64,000 bases of DNA. Source: Campylobacter portucalensis (GTDB lineage Bacteria; Campylobacterota; Campylobacteria; Campylobacterales; Campylobacteraceae). Below are positions 27,908-36,930 of the stretch, piece after piece. A program made the position numbers and the translations under genes. The notes under the pieces are model-generated. The model saw only the letters and a program-made list of their open reading frames with translations. It had not been told where the DNA came from and searched no databases. The DNA lies in NCBI RefSeq assembly GCF_009690845.1, contig NZ_VWSJ01000004.1:50252-114251 (forward strand). The letters are read 5' to 3'. The first letter of the stretch is position 1. Every line of letters starts with the position of its first letter.

Positions 27908-28677
27908 TGCATTCAGAAGCAGAAATTAGAAAAGCTATAAGACCTTTACTTGATAAGTATGGTGAATTAAACACATCAGAGATTAAACAAAGATTAGAAG
28001 AGGTACTTGTATATAATGAAGATGACAAAGTAATGTCTGCTACTCGTAAAGAAATTCTAATTTTACAAAGAATAGGAAACATTGTTGCTCATCAAAGCGA
28101 GTTGATTAAGGAGTATTTAGAAGGGTTTGTTGTAGATAAGGGAAGTAAGCCTGCAAAATTTATTGCTTTAGAGGGAATAAGAAGCAATAAAAAACCATTA
28201 TCTTCTGATAAAATAGATAAAAGAAAAAATAGTTTGAGAAGTTTTGTTGGAAGAAAAATAGATTGGAGTAAAAAGAGAGAAAGAAACACAGATGTTGGAA
28301 ATATGGGAGAAGAGTTTGTATATGAGTTTGAGAAAGAAAGAGTTTTAAATTTTGATTCCACATCAGTGTCTAGAGTACTTCATCTAAGTATTTTACAGGG
28401 TGATGGTTTAGGATATGATGTTAGTTCCATCAATGAAGATGGAAGCACTAGAAGGATTGAAGTTAAAACTACTGTTGGAGGGTTAGAAACTCCATTTTAT
28501 ATGAGCAAAAATGAAAAATTATTTTTTGAAACTTATAAAGATGATGGTGCTTATGTATATAGAGTATATGATTTTGATGTTAATACAAGGAGGGGGAAAG
28601 TTGAAATAATTAGTGCCGAAGAGTTACTAGAAAATTACAATTTTGACCCAGTTACATTCGCTGTAACAAAAAAATAA
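27907..28677 (+). CDS. DUF3883-type PD-(D/E)XK nuclease, probable restriction enzyme
   Basis: 256 aa. The first 80 residues look like a winged-helix DNA-binding domain (ELNTSEIKQRLEEVL and further helices). The C-terminal half fits the DUF3883/Mrr-like nuclease core: GNMGEEFVYEFE, then GDGLGYDVSSIN and IEVKTT, which gives the D...ExK catalytic triad, followed by PFYMSKNE. The tight coupling to an adenine methyltransferase and an XRE controller makes it the probable restriction endonuclease of a type II-like system. This role is inference from context. Confidence 0.75.
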   Translation: MHSEAEIRKAIRPLLDKYGELNTSEIKQRLEEVLVYNEDDKVMSATRKEILILQRIGNIVAHQSELIKEYLEGFVVDKGSKPAKFIALEGIRSNKKPLSSDKIDKRKNSLRSFVGRKIDWSKKRERNTDVGNMGEEFVYEFEKERVLNFDSTSVSRVLHLSILQGDGLGYDVSSINEDGSTRRIEVKTTVGGLETPFYMSKNEKLFFETYKDDGAYVYRVYDFDVNTRRGKVEIISAEELLENYNFDPVTFAVTKK

Positions 28678-28681
28678 ATTT

Positions 28682-28716
28682 AAAGACAATTAGATAAAAA
28701 TCTAGTTGTCTTTTTA
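28682..28716 (+). terminator. Intrinsic terminator of the R-M operon
   Basis: Arms aaagacaattagat and atctagttgtcttt (14 bp, one G-U) with the loop aaaa and a following T-run. It begins 5 nt after the nuclease stop. Confidence 0.8.
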
Positions 28717-29398
28717 TTGCAAGAAAGGAATGGATACGCAAACATAAAACAAGAAAAAAGTAAAAAATAAAACTTAAAGAACAAAAATTACAACAAAAAT
28801 AAAAACTCAATGAAATAAATTAAAAATTCCTGCTTTTGATGGACTATAAGTTACAATCATATAGTAAAAACATTGATGATTTAATATATTCTCTTAAAGC
28901 TTTTATATTATCATAATCTTTACTATCGATACTAATTAACTTCTGTAAATTTACACTCTTTAATTTTATGAATTTCTATATTTGAATTAATTTTATACTT
29001 CACAAAATTTTAATGTAAATTTACTTTTTTTGCAAAATAATTTAATATAGATAATCTATTGTCAAATATCGGTGCAGGTCATAACAACTCTTTTATATCC
29101 TTATCTATCATCATATTAAATTACCTAAACTGTATTATAAATTAATACGTCAAAAACAAGCAAGTCTTTAAATTTTGCTTCGCCACAATTTGCGATTTTT
29201 ATATTTATATTTTTCAATTCTAGCTTTTTAAGCTCTATTTGCAATTTTAAATTTTCATTTTAGCTTCAATTAATTTTTGTGTTTTGTAAAATTTGCAAAA
29301 TATACGTTGGTAATTAAAAACTATAATTGTTACTATTTTTCTTTTATCTAAAATTAGGCTTATATTTCAATATCTATAATATTTGAAAAATAATTTTT
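28717..29398. other. Non-coding spacer, possibly decayed coding sequence
   Basis: No intact gene. On the leftward strand from about 29117 a short frame reads MMIDKDIKELL, stop, PAPIFDNRLSILNYFAKK, then stops again. This looks like a ruined gene, but I cannot assign it. Confidence 0.35.
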
Positions 29399-30013
29399 CT
29401 AAATTTTGCATTTTTTTTCAATAAATTTAAGAACTATTTTCATTAACTCAAGCCCTTTACTTCTATGAGAAATTTCTAGCTTAATATTTTCATCAAGTTC
29501 GCTAATTGTCTTATCAAATCCATTTGGAATAAACATAAAATCATATCCAAAGCCATTATTTCCACGCTCTTCATCTATAACCTTACCGTGCATAAATCCA
29601 TGAGTAGTATAACTTCCAAATTTACAAACTATACAAATAGCAGCAGTATAAAAAGCCCTACTCTCTTGCAAATTTAAAGCTTTTAAATTTGAAATAAGCA
29701 AAGCTCTATTTGAGGTATCAGTTGCGTTTTTGCCACTATATCTAGCCGAGTAAATTCCAGGACTAAATTTTAAAGCCTCAACACTCAATCCACTATCATC
29801 ACTTAAAACTATAAATTCATTTTTTTGCTCATCACTTAAAGCATTAAATACTGCATTTGCCTTAATAAGAGAATTTTCTTTAAAACTCAAACCATTTTCT
29901 TCTATTTCAAAAGGCGTTAAAATATCCTCAAATGCATAAATTTTATAACTTTTATAAAAATCTTTTATCTCTTTTACTTTATCTTTATTATTTGTTGCAA
30001 GCACTATTTTCAA
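29399..30013 (-). CDS. rdgB: XTP/dITP diphosphatase (RdgB/HAM1 family)
   Basis: 204 aa. The family start LATNNKDKVKEI at residues 4-15 is followed by FKENSLIKANAV, the metal motif VLSDDSGLSVEAL, SPGIYSARYSG, GFGYDFMF and ISHRSKGLE. It removes non-canonical purine nucleotides (ITP, XTP and their deoxy forms) from the pool. It stands alone, divergent from the MFS gene across 98 nt. Confidence 0.94.
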   Translation of the reverse strand: MKIVLATNNKDKVKEIKDFYKSYKIYAFEDILTPFEIEENGLSFKENSLIKANAVFNALSDEQKNEFIVLSDDSGLSVEALKFSPGIYSARYSGKNATDTSNRALLISNLKALNLQESRAFYTAAICIVCKFGSYTTHGFMHGKVIDEERGNNGFGYDFMFIPNGFDKTISELDENIKLEISHRSKGLELMKIVLKFIEKKCKI

Positions 30014-30111
30014 AATGCAATCCTTATGTTAAAATTTAACTGAATTTTAACATATTTCATACAAATATTATTAAAATTTGAGTAAAATTATAGCTTTTAA
30101 AAAGGAATTTT

Positions 30112-31422
30112 ATGTATAAAACTATTTTATCTTTATCTTTTATAGTTGCTACTAGATTTTTTGGGCTTTTTATAGTACTACCTATTTTTGGGCTTTATGC
30201 TTCAAATTTAGAGCATTCTACCACAATTTTAGCTGGAGTTGCTATTGGAATTTATGCTTTAATGCAAGTTATTTTTCAAATTCCATTTGGACTCATTTCT
30301 GATAAATTTGGGCGAAAAAACACAATGGCTTTTGGTCTTATTATTTTTATAATTGGTTCTTTGATATGTGGCTTTTCAAACGATATTTATCTGATGATTT
30401 TAGGCAGAGCTATTCAAGGAAGCGGTGCTATTGGTGCTGTTGGAATAGCAATGATAAGCGATTTTACAAAAGAAGAAGATAGAGGTAAAGCTATGGCAAT
30501 AATGGGCATTATGATTGGATTAAGCTTTGCTTTATCTATGGCTATAAGTCCGATTTTAGCTAATAAATTTGGTCTTGGAATGCTTTTTCATATAAGTACT
30601 ATACTTAGCGTATTGTGTATATTTTTACTATATATGGTTGTTCCAAAAGATATAAAAATCAAATCTTTAAGTCAAAATTTATCACTAAAAGAAATTATAA
30701 GCGATAAAGACTTAGCTATTATGAATTTAACTAATTTTTTACAAAAAATGTTTATGACAATGGCATTTTTTATCACGCCAATTGTTCTTGTAAGAGCTCT
30801 TAAATTTAATGAAGATAGTTTATGGATTGTGTATGTGTTGGCGATGATTTTTGGTTTGATTGCTATGGGGTTAGCTGGATTTTTAGGAGAAAAAAAAGGA
30901 TTTGCTAAAAATATATTGATATTTGGCGTATTGTTTTTTATGGTCTCTTATTTGTTTTTTGCAATCAGTTCTAATCAATATGCTTTTATAACTGGAGTTA
31001 TCTTATTTTTTATAGGATTTAATATGCACGAGCCAATAATGCAAAGTGTAGCTTCAAAATTTGCAAAAGCTTCACAAAAAGGAACTGTTTTAGGTATATT
31101 TAATTCAGCAGGATATTTTGGAAGTTTTATAGGTGGGCTTTTAGGTGGTATTATGCTTGAAAATTTAGGCGTTAAAGAGTTATCATCTGCGGTTTTTATA
31201 ATTAGCATTATCTGGCTTTTGCTTTTAATTACCTTAACTAATCCAAATATTTTCAAAAACATATATTTTGAAAAAGAGTTTGATTTTTCAAGACTTATCG
31301 ACGTCAAAGGTTTTATTGAGTGTTACAAAAAAAATAGTGGATTTGTAGTAAAATACAACTCAAAACTCATAAAAGAAGATAAAATTTTAGATATTTTAGG
31401 AGTTAAAGATGGAAAAATTTAA
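30112..31422 (+). CDS. YajR-like MFS transporter with a C-terminal soluble domain
   Basis: 436 aa, twelve membrane helices. Motif A is GLISDKFGRKNTM after helix 2. ILGRAIQGSGAIGAVGIAMISD and DRGKAMAIMGIMIG closely follow E. coli YajR. The last 60 residues (from about FSRLIDVKGF) are soluble and correspond in place and pattern to the YajR YAM domain. It is presumably a proton-coupled drug or metabolite exporter with unknown substrate. It overlaps plsC by 14 nt, so the two are translationally coupled. Confidence 0.85.
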   Translation: MYKTILSLSFIVATRFFGLFIVLPIFGLYASNLEHSTTILAGVAIGIYALMQVIFQIPFGLISDKFGRKNTMAFGLIIFIIGSLICGFSNDIYLMILGRAIQGSGAIGAVGIAMISDFTKEEDRGKAMAIMGIMIGLSFALSMAISPILANKFGLGMLFHISTILSVLCIFLLYMVVPKDIKIKSLSQNLSLKEIISDKDLAIMNLTNFLQKMFMTMAFFITPIVLVRALKFNEDSLWIVYVLAMIFGLIAMGLAGFLGEKKGFAKNILIFGVLFFMVSYLFFAISSNQYAFITGVILFFIGFNMHEPIMQSVASKFAKASQKGTVLGIFNSAGYFGSFIGGLLGGIMLENLGVKELSSAVFIISIIWLLLLITLTNPNIFKNIYFEKEFDFSRLIDVKGFIECYKKNSGFVVKYNSKLIKEDKILDILGVKDGKI

Positions 31423-32074
31423 GGGCGGGCTCTATTTTATTTGGTTTGTTTTTAGTATAGCTATAGTTGTTATATCGATGTCTATTTTTAAAACAAAAAT
31501 TTTAAGTATCCGTCGCGGTTGGTCAAAAATGCAAAGATTTGCTCTTGGATATAAGGTAGAAAAAATCGGCGAATTTGATGAAGAAGCAAATTTAATCTTA
31601 ATAAATCACAAAAGTATGGTAGATATTATGATTTTAGAAGAATTTCATCCTAAAAATTTAGCTTGGGTAGCAAAAAAGGAGATAGGCGATATCTTTTTTT
31701 TAGGCAAAATTTTATCACTTCCTAATATGATAAGCATAGATAGAAACAATCCAAGGTCGATTGTAGGCTTAATAAAAGATGCTAAAGATAGAGTAAAAAA
31801 TGGTAGGGTAATAGCAATTTTTCCAGAAGGCACAAGAGGAAGAGGAGATAAAATCTTAAAATTTCAAGATGGTGCAAAAGTGGTAGCTAAAAAGTTAAAT
31901 TTAAGAGTTCAACCCATAGTTTTAAAAGATACTTTGCAAATTTTAAATGTTAAAGAATTTACCGTAAAAAAGGGATTAGTTAAGATGAAATGTCTTGAAG
32001 TGGTTGATTTAAACGATGAAAATTGGTATGAAAAAACTAGATTAAATATGCAAAAAGCTTACGATGAGCTTTAA
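31409..32074 (+). CDS. plsC: 1-acyl-sn-glycerol-3-phosphate acyltransferase
   Basis: 221 aa with one N-terminal membrane helix. It shows the acyltransferase catalytic motif NHKSMVD (H-x4-D) near residue 70 and FPEGTRGRGDKILKF near 140 (glycerol-phosphate binding). It makes phosphatidate, the substrate of the CdsA encoded at 2.2 kb. It begins inside the 3' end of the MFS transporter gene. Confidence 0.92.
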   Translation: MEKFKGGLYFIWFVFSIAIVVISMSIFKTKILSIRRGWSKMQRFALGYKVEKIGEFDEEANLILINHKSMVDIMILEEFHPKNLAWVAKKEIGDIFFLGKILSLPNMISIDRNNPRSIVGLIKDAKDRVKNGRVIAIFPEGTRGRGDKILKFQDGAKVVAKKLNLRVQPIVLKDTLQILNVKEFTVKKGLVKMKCLEVVDLNDENWYEKTRLNMQKAYDEL

Positions 32075-32527
32075 CTCATCTAAAAAAGTAAATCCAATTT
32101 GATTTTTATCGATTTTATAAAAAACATATAATTTGTATTTTTTATATCTCAATTATCTTTTAAATAGGATAAAATCCTTTAAATGCCCTTAAATTTGAAT
32201 TTATTAATCATATATGGCTCGATGCCGTCGTTTATATGGATTTACTAATTAATTTTTTAGAATAAAATCATAATAACTGTTATCTTGCATAAATCTTTTT
32301 GAATACAAAAAAATCTAAAAAATTATTTGCAATTAAATACGATTTTTAAAAATTTAAATAAATTTTGTCTTGAAATTTCACTAAATTTATAGATTTTATC
32401 CTCAAATTTTCACAAAAATATTTTAAATTTTATATCTACTATCAATACCATAAACTCTTATTTTTTTATTTTATTTGAGCAAATATAAAAATCAAAAACT
32501 ATAAATTTAATTTAAATGAGATTGGAT
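32075..32527. other. AT-rich non-coding spacer
   Basis: Between two convergent units. I see no gene, RNA or repeat that I can support here. Confidence 0.4.
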
Positions 32528-32556
32528 AAATTTAGCCCCAAATTGAGGCTAAATTT
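32528..32556 (-). terminator. Hairpin after gltS
   Basis: Arms aaatttagcc and ggctaaattt (10 bp), ending exactly at the gltS stop codon. The leftward transcript then runs into an A/T tract. Confidence 0.55.
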
Positions 32557-33822
32557 TTAACCAAAAATAGGTAAAAATAAAAATAATTTAATAACTATAA
32601 CATTAGCTATATCTACAAAAAATCCACCCATTATAGGAACTACAATAAAAGCTATACTAGATGGTCCGTGATGATTTGTAACTGTTTGAAGATTTGCAAT
32701 AGCAGTTGGTGTAGCACCCATACCAAAACCACAATGCCCTGCAACCATACAAGCAGCATTATAATCTTTGCCACAAATAGAAAAAGTTACATATCTTACA
32801 TATAATATTATAGCTACGGTTTGAATAACTAAAAGTACCATTAATGGAACAGCTAATTTTGCAAGCTCTACTAAATTTAAAGTCATAATAGTCAATGCCA
32901 AAAATATCGATAAACATACATTTCCTATTACTCCAACCTCTCTATCAAAAACTTGATGAATATTGAAATATGAAAATGAATTTCTTATAATAATACCTGA
33001 AAATAAGCACCAAACAAAACTAGGAAGAGCAATAGCTGTACCTTTTGTAATAGCCGTAAGAGTTGTGCCTGTAAATAGAGCTAAAGCAAAAAGACCTAAG
33101 CTTTTTATAAAAGAACTTGATGTAATAAGGCGTTGTTTTTCTGGCTCTGAAAAAATTTCATCACTCGTATCACCTGCATGATTTTGATCTGTTGGCTTTA
33201 AATTATATCTATTTATAAGATATCTAGCTACAGGACCGCCGATTAAACCGCCTGCTATAAGTCCATAAGTTGCACTAGCCATAGCAACTTCAATAGCTAC
33301 CTTATAATCATATGGAGCTTTCATAAATGTCTCGCCCCACGCAGCACCTGTGCCGTGACCTCCGCTTAAGGTTATAGAACCAGCCAAAAGACCTAATAGT
33401 GGATTTTCCCCCATAATACTCATAACACCTACGCCGATTAAATTTTGAATAAATAAAAACACACAAACTGCTATACCAAACATAAGAAGTGTTTTGCCGC
33501 CCTTTTTTAAGCTTGCAAAATCTGCCCCCAAACCAACGGACACGAAAAACATCAAATAAAGAGGATTTTTAAAGCCTTGTTCAAATTGAAATTTTACATC
33601 AAAAACAAAACTTAAAACCAAAAATAAAATAGCAAATAACAAACCGCCTGTTACTGGAATTGGAATGTTGTATTTATTTAAAAATTTAGTCTTTTTAGTC
33701 AGTAAATATCCAACCATCAAAACAGCACAAACAATTAAAAAAGTAGAATAAAAATCAAAAACAAGAGTGTAACCTGTTTGATTTGCTACTCCTTTAAGAA
33801 AAGCAAAGCTAAAATTCTCCAT
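32557..33822 (-). CDS. gltS: Sodium/glutamate symporter
   Basis: 421 aa, about ten to twelve membrane helices in two inverted halves. Family motifs are GGHGTGAAWGETF (first half) and AGHCGFGMGATPTAIANLQTV (second half). It imports glutamate with sodium across the inner membrane. The ATG follows a ggagag site. It is monocistronic and divergent from the carboxynorspermidine dehydrogenase gene. Confidence 0.92.
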   Translation of the reverse strand: MENFSFAFLKGVANQTGYTLVFDFYSTFLIVCAVLMVGYLLTKKTKFLNKYNIPIPVTGGLLFAILFLVLSFVFDVKFQFEQGFKNPLYLMFFVSVGLGADFASLKKGGKTLLMFGIAVCVFLFIQNLIGVGVMSIMGENPLLGLLAGSITLSGGHGTGAAWGETFMKAPYDYKVAIEVAMASATYGLIAGGLIGGPVARYLINRYNLKPTDQNHAGDTSDEIFSEPEKQRLITSSSFIKSLGLFALALFTGTTLTAITKGTAIALPSFVWCLFSGIIIRNSFSYFNIHQVFDREVGVIGNVCLSIFLALTIMTLNLVELAKLAVPLMVLLVIQTVAIILYVRYVTFSICGKDYNAACMVAGHCGFGMGATPTAIANLQTVTNHHGPSSIAFIVVPIMGGFFVDIANVIVIKLFLFLPIFG

Positions 33823-33977
33823 ATTCTCTCCTAAAATTTAATTTAATGGTTGAATTTTAATATATTTTAACTTTAAAAAAAATATATCTTTAAAAAAAAT
33901 TAAAAATTTAAGACAAAATTTTGTTTTATTGTTTCAATTTTGCTAAAATTACACAAATTTTAATTCAAAGGATAGAT

Positions 33978-35240
33978 ATGGCAAATTTACTCATAATTGG
34001 GGCTGGTGGAGTAAGCCGCGTAGCTACTGTTAAAGCAGCACAAAACAAAGATACTTTTACTAAAATAACTCTTGCAAGCAGAACAAAAAGTAAATGCGAT
34101 GAGATAGCTAAATTTATAAAAGAGCGTTTAAATGTGGATATTCAAACAGCCGAAATTAACGCTGATGATACTGAAGCTGTTGTAAATTTAATTAAAAAAA
34201 CAGGGGCTGAAATTTTACTAAATGTAGCACTTCCTTATCAAAATTTAACCCTAATGGATGCATGCATAAAAACTAAAATCCACTACATCGATACTGCAAA
34301 CTACGAGCACCCTGACACTCCAAAATTTGAGTATAAGCTTCAGTGGGAAAAAGATGATGAGTTTAAAAAAAGTGGAATTTTAGGACTTTTAGGAAGTGGT
34401 TTTGATCCTGGAGTTACAAATGTATTTTGTGCATACGCGTCACAATATCTCTTTGATGAAATTCATTATATTGATATTTTAGATTGCAATGCTGGAGATC
34501 ATGGATATGCATTTGCAACAAATTTTAATCCTGAGATAAATTTACGTGAAGTTAGTGCAAATGGAAGATACTGGAAAAAAACTGCTAATTCAAGTAGCGA
34601 TAGAGTAACAAATTGGGATAGTGATGAGTGGGTAGAGACTAAACCTATGGAGATCGGCTTTAAATGGGATTATCCTGAAATTGGGGTAAAAGATACATAC
34701 TTGCTTTATCATGAAGAGCTTGAAAGCCTTAGCAAAAATATCAAAGGCTTAAAGCAAATTCGCTTTTTTATGACATTTGGAGAAAGTTATCTAACTCATA
34801 TGAAATGCCTTGAAAATGTTGGGATGCTTAGAGTTGATGAAGTTGAGCATAATGGCGTTAAAATAGTTCCTATTCAGTTTTTAAAGACTTTGCTTCCTGA
34901 TCCTGCAAGCTTAGGAGCTAGAACTAAAGGCAAAACAAATATAGGCTGCGTGATTCGTGGGCTAAAAGATGGCAAAGAAAAACAAATTTATATCTATAAT
35001 GTTTGTGATCATGAGGAGTGTTACGCTGAAACTGGAGCTCAAGGAGTTAGCTACACAACAGGTGTTCCTGCAATGATTGGCTCAAAGCTAGTTGCAAAAG
35101 GAATTTGGAGCGGTAAAGGTGTATTTAATATGGAAGAATTTGATGCAAAACCTTTTATGGATGAACTTATGACTCAGGGACTTGCTTGGAAAATCATAGA
35201 GATGAAACCAGGTGAAAGTTATAAGGTTGGAGAAATTTAA
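33978..35240 (+). CDS. Carboxynorspermidine/carboxyspermidine dehydrogenase (saccharopine dehydrogenase family)
   Basis: 420 aa from the ATG at 33978, which follows an aaaggat site; an upstream TTG start would add 19 residues without a site. The Rossmann motif LIIGAGGVSRV is at the N-terminus, and LLGSGFDPGVTNVF with CVIRGLKDGKE are typical of Lys1-like enzymes. In Campylobacter this enzyme reductively joins aspartate semialdehyde and a diamine in spermidine synthesis, which replaces SpeE. It is a single gene with its own terminator. Confidence 0.88.
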   Translation: MANLLIIGAGGVSRVATVKAAQNKDTFTKITLASRTKSKCDEIAKFIKERLNVDIQTAEINADDTEAVVNLIKKTGAEILLNVALPYQNLTLMDACIKTKIHYIDTANYEHPDTPKFEYKLQWEKDDEFKKSGILGLLGSGFDPGVTNVFCAYASQYLFDEIHYIDILDCNAGDHGYAFATNFNPEINLREVSANGRYWKKTANSSSDRVTNWDSDEWVETKPMEIGFKWDYPEIGVKDTYLLYHEELESLSKNIKGLKQIRFFMTFGESYLTHMKCLENVGMLRVDEVEHNGVKIVPIQFLKTLLPDPASLGARTKGKTNIGCVIRGLKDGKEKQIYIYNVCDHEECYAETGAQGVSYTTGVPAMIGSKLVAKGIWSGKGVFNMEEFDAKPFMDELMTQGLAWKIIEMKPGESYKVGEI

Positions 35241-35249
35241 TTGGTAAAT

Positions 35250-35278
35250 AAGTCAGGCAAATACCTGACTTAAATTTT
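35250..35278 (+). terminator. Terminator after the saccharopine-dehydrogenase-family gene
   Basis: Perfect stem aagtcagg/cctgactt with the loop caaata, followed by taaatttta. It begins 10 nt after the stop codon. Confidence 0.7.
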
Positions 35279-36334
35279 AAAATTTAGTTTATTTATATCT
35301 AAACGATTAGTCTTTTTATATTGTTTTCATCCTTTTAAATTCGCACTTTTTCGTCTGGAAAAGCCCTTTTTTTGCTTACAGTTAAAAACAAAATTTCTTA
35401 ACTTTTGAAGCCCGCATATCTTAATATCGCAAATTTCAACAATCCAACGTTAAAATTTTATATCTCTAAAATCACTAAATCATCCACAACGCTAAATCTA
35501 AAATTTATAAGACTTCAACTTATATTAAAAAGCTAATTTTAGTGTTGGAATAGATAAGTTATTTGTTTTATCTAATAAAAATTTATTAATTACATAATAA
35601 AACTTGTATGAAAAATATGAGAGTAAAGGATATTTTATAGTAAAGAATTACAAGAATAAATTTAAATTATCAAAATAAAGATCTTGAAAATAGTTTTAGA
35701 TTTAGAAGATATTTTATCTTAGATTTTTGTGGCGTAATTTATTAGTAAAGGTGCAAGTTTGGATATAAATTTTATAAAAATTGATAATAAAGCAAGATTT
35801 TGTTTTATTAGCATTAAAATTTAATAAAAATAGGCTTTGTTTTTAAATCTTAGCTCAACAAAACAAAATTCTTTTTTAATATAATTTTTTGCTATTTAGC
35901 ATAATATCCAAATCAGCACTTTAAATGCAAAAATTTTCTCTTAATTCTTCTAAATTTAGTCCTATAATCCCTAAAATTTTCAATTCTATTAATATCATTT
36001 ACAAACTCTTTTACTTTTAAACAGCTGTCCAAAAAAAAAGAAAGAGTTATCTTATAATTAGTTTTTAAAGTCAAATTATTTCATTAAATTTAACAATTAA
36101 TCTCAAATTTTACTACGATATTTTTTCATCAAAACTAGAAAAATGTTTCTATAAGATAATTTTGTTGCTTAATTTTGTACTATTTTAGTTTTGTTTTTCT
36201 AAATTTTCAGCAACCCTTATGGCTTAAACTAAGATATAAAGTGTTTATTATAAATTTATAACTTAAAGCTAATTTGCTAGAGTTTAGGTTTTGTTGATTT
36301 ATAAATTTTATAGATTTATAAAACTTTTAAATGT
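35279..36334. other. Non-coding spacer with decayed dispersed repeat (copy B)
   Basis: No gene in over 1 kb. The part at 35884-36297 matches the reverse complement of 48226-48690 in many ordered patches (gctatttagcat, actttaaatgcaaaaatt, aaatttaacaatta, tcagcaacc, gtttaggttttgttga). It also matches copy A at 12.5-13.0 kb more weakly. Confidence 0.55.
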
Positions 36335-36362
36335 AAATTTAGCCCCAATTAGGGCTAAATTT
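36335..36362 (-). terminator. Terminator at the end of the FDH operon
   Basis: Perfect 11-bp stem aaatttagccc/gggctaaattt with the loop caatta, overlapping the fdhB stop codon. It marks the end of the operon: no fdhC follows. Confidence 0.65.
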
Positions 36363-36921
36363 ATAAATTTATATTTGAATTTTTAGTTAAAACTCTTGAT
36401 CTATATACATTTGAAACATCAGTTGCATCACCGACTAAAAGTGCATTTGTTGCACAAATCGCCGCACACATTGGAATTTTACCTTCGGCTATACGGTTTT
36501 GACCATAAAGCTCTCTTTCTTCGTGTGAATTTGTCTCTTCAGGACCACCTGCACACATCGTGCATTTATCCATTTCGCCTTTAATGCCAAAAGCACCATC
36601 TCTTGGAAATTGTGGTGCTCCAAATGGACATGCATATAAGCAATACCCACAACCTATACAAGTTTTTTTATTATGTAAGACTATTCCATCTTCTCTTATG
36701 TAAAAGCACTGAACAGGGCAAACTTGAGCACAGGGCGCGTCTGTGCAGTGTTGGCAGGCTATAGTGCTAGCTACTTCTTTACCAGGAACGCCCTCATTTA
36801 CTATTATCACTCTTCTTCTATTTATGCCAACTGGAACTTCGTGAGCTGCCGAGCAAGCAACTTGACATCCATAACACGCTATACACCTATTATCATCAAC
36901 GAAAAATTTCATTCTTGCCAT
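36361..36921 (-). CDS. fdhB: Formate dehydrogenase iron-sulfur subunit
   Basis: 186 aa, four 4Fe-4S clusters of the DMSO-reductase electron-transfer subunit type. These are CIACYGCQVAC (residues 13-23), CQHCTDAPCAQVC, CIGCGYCLYAC and CTMCAGG with a distant Cys pair near CAAICATNAL. It passes electrons from FdhA toward a membrane cytochrome b. It has no signal and is exported with FdhA by the Tat system. It lies 9 nt after fdhA. No cytochrome b subunit gene follows. Confidence 0.92.
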   Translation of the reverse strand: MARMKFFVDDNRCIACYGCQVACSAAHEVPVGINRRRVIIVNEGVPGKEVASTIACQHCTDAPCAQVCPVQCFYIREDGIVLHNKKTCIGCGYCLYACPFGAPQFPRDGAFGIKGEMDKCTMCAGGPEETNSHEERELYGQNRIAEGKIPMCAAICATNALLVGDATDVSNVYRSRVLTKNSNINL

Positions 36922-36930
36922 AATTATCTC

